Below, piece by piece: positions 50,445 to 56,948 of a stretch of DNA of 64,000 nt (position 1 is its first letter; each line of letters opens with the position of its first letter). Location of the stretch: positions 124,001-188,000 of the forward strand of contig NZ_JAERPS020000003.1 in NCBI RefSeq assembly GCF_016918075.2, written 5' to 3'. The stretch is from Rheinheimera maricola (GTDB taxonomy: Bacteria > Pseudomonadota > Gammaproteobacteria > Enterobacterales > Alteromonadaceae). The notes beneath the pieces were generated by a model. The model was given only the letters and a program-made list of their open reading frames with translations, made no database searches and was not told the origin of the DNA. The position numbers were made by a program, and so were the translations under genes.

Positions 50445-51134
50445 ATGGCACATTTAAATATGTTTGCCTTTGGCATTTACCCCTATATTGCCATCGCCAT
50501 TATGGTGATTGGCAGCTGGATCCGCTACGACCGCGAACAGTACAGCTGGAAAACCAGCTCCAGTCAGTTGCTGGAAGGCAAACAACTGCGCAAAGGTAGT
50601 ATTGCGTTTCACATTGGCGTGCTGGGCATCTTTTTAGGCCATTTCTTTGGTTTACTGATGCCAAAAGAAATTTGGTACCTGTTTGGTATTACCACCCAGA
50701 TGAAACAGCTTATCGCCATTGGCGCCGGTGGCTTGTTTGGCTTGATCTGCTTTTACGGCTTAACCGTGCTGATTAAACGCCGCTTGTTTAACCCGCGCAT
50801 TCGCGCCACCAGCAACCCAATGGATATTGCCATTTTATTGTTACTCTATGCGCAGTTAATTCTGGGCTTGCTGAGTATCACGGTATCGATGGGGCATTTA
50901 GATGGCGCTGAGATGCTAAAACTGATGGCCTGGGCGCAAAACACCGTCACCTTTAACAGCGTGGCAGCAGCAGAAGCTATTAGCGGCGTGCACTGGATTT
51001 TTAAACTGCACGTATTTTTAGGTATGACGTTGTTTGTGGTGTTTCCGTTTAGCCGCTTAGTACACATGCTTAGCGTGCCGGTGCAGTACATCAGCCGTCA
51101 GCACCAGATAGTACGCCAGCGTTTTGTGCGGTAA
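50445..51134 (+). CDS. narI: Respiratory nitrate reductase gamma subunit NarI
   Basis: Membrane cytochrome b subunit that takes electrons from quinol. Five hydrophobic spans; conserved heme-ligand histidines appear in GVLGIFLGHFFGLL and SGVHWIFKLHVFLGMT. 229 residues, normal. AAGGAG precedes the ATG. Confidence 0.97.
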   Translation: MAHLNMFAFGIYPYIAIAIMVIGSWIRYDREQYSWKTSSSQLLEGKQLRKGSIAFHIGVLGIFLGHFFGLLMPKEIWYLFGITTQMKQLIAIGAGGLFGLICFYGLTVLIKRRLFNPRIRATSNPMDIAILLLLYAQLILGLLSITVSMGHLDGAEMLKLMAWAQNTVTFNSVAAAEAISGVHWIFKLHVFLGMTLFVVFPFSRLVHMLSVPVQYISRQHQIVRQRFVR

Positions 51135-51156
51135 TTCAGAGCCGGTGATCATTTTA

Positions 51157-51176
51157 GGGGCGCATAATTGCGCCCC
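51157..51176. repeat. GGGGCGCATAATTGCGCCCC palindrome
   Basis: A perfect 20-base palindrome between narI and the isomerase gene. It could terminate or process the nar transcript, though the gap is only 71 bases. Confidence 0.7.
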
Positions 51177-51205
51177 CGCAACGCACCCGATTACAGAGGT
51201 TTAAT

Positions 51206-51973
51206 ATGATACAAGTCAACCAAGCCAGTATCAGCGAAGCGGCGATAATGGCCGAAATGCAGTACCACCCGGCCAGCGATAAACGCGCGGCCATGCTAAA
51301 GGCGGCCGAGTCACTGATTATTGGTGAGCTGCTGCGTCAGCGCGCCAAAACACTGGGGCTTAGCGTAAAAAGTGAAGCCAATACCGCCAGCGATGATAAT
51401 TTTCTTGATGCATTAATTAACGCAGAAGTGGCCATACCGCAAGCCAGTACTGCAGAATGCGAGCAATACTACAAACTTAACCCACAACGGTTTCAAAGCT
51501 CACCTTTATTAGAGCTAAGCCATATTTTACTGGCTGCAGCACCGGAGGATGACAAAGCCCGGGTTGAAGCTAAAATTCTGGCCGAGCAGCTAATTAGCCA
51601 GCTACAACAAGGTGAACCATTAGCCGGGCTGGCACGGCACCATTCAGCCTGCCCATCAAAAGAAACCGGCGGCAGCTTAGGCCAAATTAGCCGCGGCCAA
51701 ACTGTACCCGAGTTTGAACGGCAAATATTCAGCGCTGAACCGGGCTTGTTACCCCAGCCGGTAGAAAGCCGCTACGGTTATCATATTGTGCATATTGCCC
51801 GCAAAGTTGCCGGTCAATTGCTGCCATTTAATGCCGTTGAACGGAAAATTGCTGATTATTTAAATGAAAAAGTCCGCCGCAAAGCGGTAGCACAGTATAT
51901 TCATACGCTAATTGTCGATGCCGAGATAGACGGTTTCGACTTTAACCTGTCGGCGTCGCCGCTGATGCAGTAA
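51206..51973 (+). CDS. Parvulin-type peptidyl-prolyl isomerase (NifM-like)
   Basis: A 255-residue protein with an N-terminal SurA/NifM-like helical part and a parvulin domain: LLELSHILLAAAPEDDKARV then GGSLGQISRGQTVPEFERQI and VESRYGYHIVHIARK. No signal peptide is visible, so it acts in the cytoplasm. Similar isomerase genes lie at the end of nar operons in Pseudomonas and relatives, suggesting help in folding of the NarGHI complex. Confidence 0.85.
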   Translation: MIQVNQASISEAAIMAEMQYHPASDKRAAMLKAAESLIIGELLRQRAKTLGLSVKSEANTASDDNFLDALINAEVAIPQASTAECEQYYKLNPQRFQSSPLLELSHILLAAAPEDDKARVEAKILAEQLISQLQQGEPLAGLARHHSACPSKETGGSLGQISRGQTVPEFERQIFSAEPGLLPQPVESRYGYHIVHIARKVAGQLLPFNAVERKIADYLNEKVRRKAVAQYIHTLIVDAEIDGFDFNLSASPLMQ

Positions 51974-52136
51974 AGGTGCAATTGGGGCCACCATGTTTTA
52001 ACACTTCGGCGGCGCCCTGCCTGCTTTGCCCTGTGTTAGCACAATAGCGCCCCAATATCGCACCCGATATTCTGCTCTGCCCGGCTTCAAAATTTTAAGC
52101 TATTAATTTATATGAAAATAATTTCTGAATAAAAGC

Positions 52137-52152
52137 TGGCATAGCCACTGCT
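52137..52152 (+). promoter_or_regulatory. Sigma54 -24/-12 promoter of the porin gene
   Basis: TGGCATAGCCACTGCT has GG and GC ten bases apart and matches TGGCA at -24. It is very similar to the nrtA promoter at 5400 and the nasA promoter at 3291. Confidence 0.7.
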
Positions 52153-52186
52153 TAATTCCAACGTGTTGGTATAACAGTAACTATCA

Positions 52187-52245
52187 TGGCAAAGACGCCA
52201 GTCGCTCAGGTTCGGTAACGGACTGACAGCTGCTGGCGTTTTTTT
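52187..52245 (+). promoter_or_regulatory. Porin leader: hexaloop hairpin overlapping a terminator (putative NasT target)
   Basis: TGGC-AAAGAC-GCCA (52187-52200) has a six-base loop with A at position 1 and G at position 4. The 3' arm is part of the terminator 5' arm ACGCCAG (52195-52201) pairing with CTGGCGT (52233-52239), followed by seven T. The design repeats that of nasA and nrtA. The upstream hairpin P1 is not clear: CCAACGTGTTGG at 52158 pairs but has no A1/G4 hexaloop. This makes the porin a third candidate of the NasT regulon. Confidence 0.65.
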
Positions 52246-52392
52246 ATACCTGCAAAAAAGGAGTACTGCACCGATACCAACAACAGAGCAGGCTTACCGA
52301 CTATTGGGTAACCCTTTAATTAAATTATATAAATTATTTAATCACGTTAAGATCAGCCCGTTGCTACGCGGCCCTGACTAAAGGAATACACT

Positions 52393-53583
52393 ATGAAAGC
52401 TTTCTCTGCTGTGATGTTGTCTGCCTTACCATTTTGTTTCAGCCCCAGCCTTGTTGCCAATGAACTGAGTACCGCCGTTAAGCAAAGCAGCGTATCAGCA
52501 AATTTTCGCTATCGCTTAGAATACGTTGAGCAAGATAATGCACTGGACGACGCTATCGCCTCTAGCCTGCGCAGCCGCTTAACGGTTAATACCGGCCGCG
52601 TTTCGGGCTTTAGTGCTTTAGTGCAGCTCGATAACGTTAGCCTGCTGGGTAACGACAACTACAACAGCACGGTAAATGGCAAAACAGACTACAGCGTGGT
52701 GGCCGACCCTAAAGGCACCGATATTAATCAGGCTTTACTGCAATACAGCAACGAGAGCGGCACTACGTTTAGCGCCGGCCGCCAGTTAGTTAACCAGTTA
52801 AACCAGCGCTTTGTCGGTGGCGTTGGCTGGCGCCAGAATGAACAAACGCTGGATGGTTACCGGCTGCAACAGCAGTTCAGCGACAGTGTGAGTGCTGAGT
52901 TAGGCCATTACCATAACGTAAACCGCGTATTTGGTCCCAAAGGCGCCGCGGCAGATCAGGGCGGCAGCTTTAATACTGCCCTGTTGCAATGGCAGCTGAC
53001 ACCGGCGCATCAGCTGGCGGCTTTTGGTTATGATTTTGACTTTGATAACTGGGCGCTGCGCAGCAGCCGCACGGTCGGTATTGATTATCAGGGTAAGCTG
53101 AGCACTGGCCCGAAACTAAGCTGGCAGGTAGCACTGGCCAAACAGGATGATGCGCATAATGCTGCGCTCAGTTTCAGCCATCATTACCACCGTTTAAGCT
53201 TAAGCTGGGCATTGGATAACCTAACACTGCAAGCAGGCCAGGAGCGTTTAGCCGGCGATGGCCAAAGCGCGTTTCAAACGCCGCTGGCCACCTTGCATGC
53301 GTTTTCCGGCTTTGCCGATATATTTCTTAACACGCCTAATAGCGGCCTGCGCGATAACTGGCTAGAGGCCAAGACCTCACTCAACAAGGTTGCCCTCAGT
53401 GTGGCTTATCACCGCTTTGACAGCGACCTTGGCAGCACGAAATATGGTGATGAATTCAATGCCAGCGCCGGCTATAGCCTGAACAAACAACTGTCTGCGT
53501 TGCTAAAACTGGCGCACTACCAGGCTGATACACTGGCGGTAGACACTACTAAAGTCTGGCTGATGCTTAGCTACCAGTTGTAA
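52393..53583 (+). CDS. Outer-membrane porin (alginate-export-like barrel), putative nitrate/nitrite channel
   Basis: A 396-residue barrel protein: signal peptide SAVMLSALPFCFSPSLVA, then alternating strands such as ANFRYRLEYVEQDNAL, AGRQLVNQLNQRFVGG, VGWRQNEQTLDGYRLQQQF and a C-terminal strand ending in aromatic-rich TTKVWLMLSYQL, as in outer-membrane barrels. AAAGGA lies before the start. Family members are general or specific porins of the alginate-export type. The leader has a sigma54 promoter and NasT-type attenuator, which suggests a role in nitrate or nitrite entry across the outer membrane. That function is inference. Confidence 0.78.
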   Translation: MKAFSAVMLSALPFCFSPSLVANELSTAVKQSSVSANFRYRLEYVEQDNALDDAIASSLRSRLTVNTGRVSGFSALVQLDNVSLLGNDNYNSTVNGKTDYSVVADPKGTDINQALLQYSNESGTTFSAGRQLVNQLNQRFVGGVGWRQNEQTLDGYRLQQQFSDSVSAELGHYHNVNRVFGPKGAAADQGGSFNTALLQWQLTPAHQLAAFGYDFDFDNWALRSSRTVGIDYQGKLSTGPKLSWQVALAKQDDAHNAALSFSHHYHRLSLSWALDNLTLQAGQERLAGDGQSAFQTPLATLHAFSGFADIFLNTPNSGLRDNWLEAKTSLNKVALSVAYHRFDSDLGSTKYGDEFNASAGYSLNKQLSALLKLAHYQADTLAVDTTKVWLMLSYQL

Positions 53584-53588
53584 TTGTA

Positions 53589-53608
53589 GGGGCACATTAT
53601 TGTGCCCC
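53589..53608. repeat. GGGGCACATTATTGTGCCCC palindrome
   Basis: Perfect dyad directly after the porin stop, preceded by GTA. A variant of the GGGGCGCA family with compensating changes in both arms, which implies selection for pairing. Confidence 0.7.
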
Positions 53609-53667
53609 ATCGGCACCCACTTTCTCTCAGATCCACGTTGGCCAATGTTGTTGTTGGCTCCTCTGCA

Positions 53668-53697
53668 CCGCCCCTGGTTTTCAGCGGGCGGTTTTTT
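53668..53697 (+). terminator. Intrinsic terminator after the porin gene
   Basis: CCGCCC (53668-53673) pairs with GGGCGG (53686-53691), followed by six T. Confidence 0.8.
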
Positions 53698-53804
53698 ATT
53701 GCTGCATGAATAAGCACCCGAAAATCACTGTACTCCCGATGGGGTAATAGCTGCAATAAAACTGCGCCCTGGCGCAAAGCACCACTTATCACGGGCCTGA
53801 AAAC

Positions 53805-53818
53805 ATGATCCAGATCAA
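53805..53818. promoter_or_regulatory. FNR-type box before nrdG
   Basis: ATGAT-CCAG-ATCAA matches nine of ten consensus bases, 81 bases before the nrdG start. Anaerobic ribonucleotide reductase is commonly under FNR control. Confidence 0.7.
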
Positions 53819-53898
53819 ACATTTGACGGCGTGAACCGCTAAGCTAAAACACAACATATAGTGCCATAATGGCAAATTAGCACCATATAGCGGGTTTC

Positions 53899-54351
53899 AT
53901 GCTGAGATTTACCGATGAGCAAATAGTGTTTCAGGAAGTGCCGGGCGAGGTGTCACTGGCGTTTACTATTGCCGGCTGCCCAGTGGGCTGTAAAGGCTGC
54001 CATAGCAGCTATAGCTGGCGCAGCGATCAGGGCACAGCATTAACACCGCTTTACCTGCAGCAGCGTTTAGACAGCTACAAGGGCCTGATCAGCTGCGTAT
54101 TGTTTTTAGGCGGTGAATGGCAGCCTGATGCTCTAATAGCGCTGCTTGAACTAAGCTGCAGCGCTAAGCTGAATACTTGTTTATATACCGGGCTGGACGA
54201 TGTTAGCTCATCACTGAAACAGCGGCTAACTTACCTGAAAACTGGCCCTTGGCGCGCTGAGCGCGGCGGCCTTAACAGCCTGCACACCAACCAGATATTT
54301 ACCGATTTACGCACAGGCCAACGCCTGAATCATTTATTTATCACATCATAA
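53899..54351 (+). CDS. nrdG: Anaerobic ribonucleotide reductase activating protein NrdG
   Basis: Radical-SAM activase of 150 residues that places the glycyl radical on NrdD. SAM cluster motif CPVGCKGCH is near residue 29, LFLGGEWQPDAL near 72. It precedes nrdD, the reverse of the E. coli order. FNR box upstream. Confidence 0.93.
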   Translation: MLRFTDEQIVFQEVPGEVSLAFTIAGCPVGCKGCHSSYSWRSDQGTALTPLYLQQRLDSYKGLISCVLFLGGEWQPDALIALLELSCSAKLNTCLYTGLDDVSSSLKQRLTYLKTGPWRAERGGLNSLHTNQIFTDLRTGQRLNHLFITS

Positions 54352-54364
54352 CAAGGGATATGCC

Positions 54365-56167
54365 ATGCAAGCGCTCAACTTCTCGCAACTACAACAAAAA
54401 CTCAGCTTTATCGACAACTACCTGCATGCCAATAACGCCGCCGATGGCTCAAAGCTCGATGCCAACGCCAACGTAACGCAAAAAAACATTGCCACGTTGG
54501 AAGCCGAGCTGATGAAAGATCAGTTTATTCAGGTAAACCGCGCTTTAATCAGCAATAAAATCAGCGAGTTGTTTGGCGCTGAGCTAGCCGCGGAATACCT
54601 GCGACAAATTACACAACACGAAATTTATGTACACGATGAAACCAGCTTAAAGCCCTATTGCGTGTCGGTGACCATGTATCCGTTTTTACGCGATGGCTTA
54701 ACCAAACTGGGTGGCGAGTCGCAAGCACCAAAACATTTAGAGTCGTTTTGCGGCTGCTTTGTCAATTTTGTGTTTGCAGTGTCCAGCCAGTTTGCCGGCG
54801 CCGTGGCCACGGTAGAATTTTTAACCTACTTTGATTACTTTGCCCGTAAAGACTACGGCGATAATTATCTGCAAACGCACCCTAAGCAAATTGCTAACCA
54901 CTTGCAGCATGTGGTGTATGCGCTAAACCAACCAGCCGCAGCGCGCGGTTACCAAAGCGTATTCTGGAACATCTCGGTGTACGACCAACATTACTTCGAC
55001 AGCATGTTTGGCAACTTCGTGTTTCCGGATTTTGTTAAACCACAGTGGCAATCAGTATCAGCCTTGCAGCAGTTTTTCTTAAGCTGGTTCAATAAAGAGC
55101 GGCAGAAAACCGTATTAACCTTTCCTGTGGTGACAGTAGCGATGCTAACCGACAACGGTAAATGCAAAGATGCCGCCTTTGCCAACGACATCGCCAGCGA
55201 GATGGCCGCGGGTAATTCATTCTTTATTTACCAGTCGGAAAATGCCGACTCGTTAGCCAGCTGCTGCCGGCTACGCAGTGAAATCAGCGACAATACTTTT
55301 TCTTACTCACTCGGTGCTGGCGGCGTGGCCACCGGCTCTATTAACGTAATAACCATTAATATGAACCGCCTGATGCAGGATGGCCGCGATCTTGCTACAG
55401 AGGTGCGCAATATTCATAAATATCAGGTCGCCTACCGTAAATTAATGGAGCAGTACCAAGCCGCCGGTTTGCTCACCGTATACGACGCTGGCTTTATCAG
55501 TCTGGATAAGCAATTTTTAACCATTGGCATTAACGGCATGGTTGAAGCCGCCGAATCACAGGGCTTAACCGCCGGTAATAACCCGGCTTATATCAGCTTT
55601 GTGCAGCAACAGCTAAAAGTGATTTTTGACGCCAATAAAGCCGCCAAAGCCGAATACGGCTACATGTTTAACACCGAGTTTGTGCCGGCGGAGAACCTGG
55701 GCGTAAAAAATGCTAAGTGGGACCGCGACGACGGTTACTTAGTGCCGCGCGACTGCTACAACTCGTATTTTTATGTGGTTGAGGATGAGCAGAGCAATAC
55801 GCTGGATAAGTTTCAACTGCATGGCCGTGAACTGCTGGATTATCTCGACGGCGGCTCGGCGCTGCATTTAAATCTGGCGGAAAAGCTCGACCAGCCTGGT
55901 TACCTTAACCTGCTGAATATCGCCGCCCAAACCGGCTGCAATTACTTTTGCGTCAACGTGAAAATTACCATCTGCAACAACTGCGAGGCAATCGACAAAC
56001 GCACGCTGTGCGCCTGCCCCGACTGCGGTAGCCTGGATATAGACTACGGCACCCGGGTAATTGGTTACTTAAAACGGGTATCGGCCTTTAGCAGCGGCCG
56101 CCGCCAGGAGCATAGTTTGCGGCATTATCAAAGAGAGCTAAACTCGCAGCAACAGCGCAGCGCCTAA
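54365..56167 (+). CDS. nrdD: Anaerobic ribonucleoside-triphosphate reductase NrdD
   Basis: Oxygen-sensitive glycyl-radical class III reductase that supplies dNTPs without oxygen. The C-terminal zinc site is ICNNCEAIDKRTLCACPDC, and the glycyl site is TRVIGYLKRVS. Its 600 residues are shorter than E. coli NrdD (712) because the N-terminal ATP-cone is missing: the first residues go directly into catalytic-domain sequence. It follows nrdG by 13 bases. Allosteric activity control is thus likely different. Confidence 0.93.
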   Translation: MQALNFSQLQQKLSFIDNYLHANNAADGSKLDANANVTQKNIATLEAELMKDQFIQVNRALISNKISELFGAELAAEYLRQITQHEIYVHDETSLKPYCVSVTMYPFLRDGLTKLGGESQAPKHLESFCGCFVNFVFAVSSQFAGAVATVEFLTYFDYFARKDYGDNYLQTHPKQIANHLQHVVYALNQPAAARGYQSVFWNISVYDQHYFDSMFGNFVFPDFVKPQWQSVSALQQFFLSWFNKERQKTVLTFPVVTVAMLTDNGKCKDAAFANDIASEMAAGNSFFIYQSENADSLASCCRLRSEISDNTFSYSLGAGGVATGSINVITINMNRLMQDGRDLATEVRNIHKYQVAYRKLMEQYQAAGLLTVYDAGFISLDKQFLTIGINGMVEAAESQGLTAGNNPAYISFVQQQLKVIFDANKAAKAEYGYMFNTEFVPAENLGVKNAKWDRDDGYLVPRDCYNSYFYVVEDEQSNTLDKFQLHGRELLDYLDGGSALHLNLAEKLDQPGYLNLLNIAAQTGCNYFCVNVKITICNNCEAIDKRTLCACPDCGSLDIDYGTRVIGYLKRVSAFSSGRRQEHSLRHYQRELNSQQQRSA

Positions 56168-56181
56168 AGCGGATCAGAGCT

Positions 56182-56213
56182 GGGGCGCCTGAAACTATGG
56201 TAATGGGCGCCCC
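56182..56213. repeat. GGGGCGCC...GGCGCCCC palindrome
   Basis: 8-bp arms separated by 16 bases between convergent nrdD and sirB-like genes, followed by CTACAAAACCGATGCAGG, a tail shared with the copy at 42143. Confidence 0.65.
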
Positions 56214-56232
56214 TACAAAACCGATGCAGGCA

Positions 56233-56613
56233 TCAAACAAACAACAATGGTTTAAACCGTGCCAGATATAAAATTCCACCCAAATGTGCCAGCGCCAATA
56301 CGGCGCAGGCCGAGCGCACGGGCACACTTAAGTGCTGCTTTAATGCGCCAATACCAAAGGCGATATAACCCAGCAGCAGTAAAATTTTAAACCCCAGCCA
56401 TTGGTGCACAAAGGGCTGCCACGGACCGATAGCCAGCAGCGTAAAGGCCAGCGTGAGCAGCAAAGTATCATTGATATGTGGTAAATGCCGTACCGGGCTT
56501 TGTCGCCAGCCCGGCTTTCTGGCCAGATCCAACAACAAACGCAGCAAAAATAAGGTCGCACTTAAATAAGCGCAAAACATATGTAATTGTTTCACGGGTA
56601 AATAATATTCCAT
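56233..56613 (-). CDS. SirB2-like membrane protein
   Basis: A 126-residue inner-membrane protein with four hydrophobic spans; MEYYLPVKQLHMFCAYLSAT and HINDTLLLTLAFTLLAIGPW resemble SirB2/YchQ. ATG 56613 has GAGG six bases before, so the longer frame is not used. Function unknown. It is divergent from the nitric oxide reductase gene, and could be affected by the same regulatory region. Confidence 0.8.
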   Translation of the reverse strand: MEYYLPVKQLHMFCAYLSATLFLLRLLLDLARKPGWRQSPVRHLPHINDTLLLTLAFTLLAIGPWQPFVHQWLGFKILLLLGYIAFGIGALKQHLSVPVRSACAVLALAHLGGILYLARFKPLLFV

Positions 56614-56686
56614 TGGCCTCACCTCTAGCGTGTGTATGCGCGCCACCTTAAAGCAACTTGGCCACTGTGCCTATATCGCTAAAGAG

Positions 56687-56746
56687 GTAGAAAGCACCAA
56701 TACCAACATTCTGGCAGGTACTTTCTACCCCATGGGTAAAAAATAC
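56687..56746 (+). promoter_or_regulatory. Three NorR-type sites (GT-N7-AC) upstream of norB
   Basis: GTAGAAAGCAC (56687-56697), GTACTTTCTAC (56718-56728) and GTAAAAAATAC (56736-56746) each fit the core GT-N7-AC bound by NorR before norV in E. coli, where three sites are also present. The first two are mirror images of each other. They lie 80-140 bases before a sigma54-like promoter, as NorR enhancers should. The norR gene is not in this window. Confidence 0.75.
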
Positions 56747-56824
56747 CCGAACCTTCTCAGGTCAAAAGCACCAAACCTTTAGTGAAGCTACATATAAATC
56801 CTTTACAAACAAAAACTTAAAATA

Positions 56825-56840
56825 TGGCTTGCTTCTTGTA
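56825..56840 (+). promoter_or_regulatory. Sigma54-like promoter of norB
   Basis: TGGCTTGCTTCTTGTA aligns with TGGCAC-N5-TTGCW; the -24 GG is present and the -12 is GT instead of GC. Good spacing and the NorR-type sites upstream support it. Confidence 0.55.
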
Positions 56841-56891
56841 ATAGCGCTGCAGGCGGGCGAGGCCCGTGCGATAAAAAAACAGGAGTGAAGT

Positions 56892-56948
56892 ATGACACTT
56901 GGGCGCAACATCAATAATGTAAGGGGGCTGTATGGCCGGATATCGTAA
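56892..56948 (+). CDS. Possible 18-residue leader peptide overlapping the norB start
   Basis: AGGAGTGAAGT precedes an ATG that opens MTLGRNINNVRGLYGRIS and ends at TAA 56948, 17 bases inside norB. The ribosome site is stronger than that of norB itself. Translation through it could couple to norB or keep its start open. Could also be chance. Confidence 0.35.
   Translation: MTLGRNINNVRGLYGRIS

Larger units (their letters stand above)
51974..52392. other. Regulatory region before the porin gene
   Basis: 419 bases with no gene. It holds a sigma54 promoter (52137), a hexaloop hairpin and terminator (52187-52245) and 147 bases of leader before the porin. In the 120 bases upstream of the promoter I see no perfect NtrC dyad; GCACAATAGCGC at about 52040 is only a partial match. 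Confidence 0.6.

Noticed and set aside
52158-52169. CCAACGTGTTGG as the P1 hairpin of the porin leader
   Set aside because: It can pair, but no six-base loop with A1 and G4 can be drawn, so P1 is left unassigned.
53571-53822. 83-codon minus-strand ORF after the porin
   Set aside because: It runs through a palindromic repeat and a terminator, so coding is unlikely.
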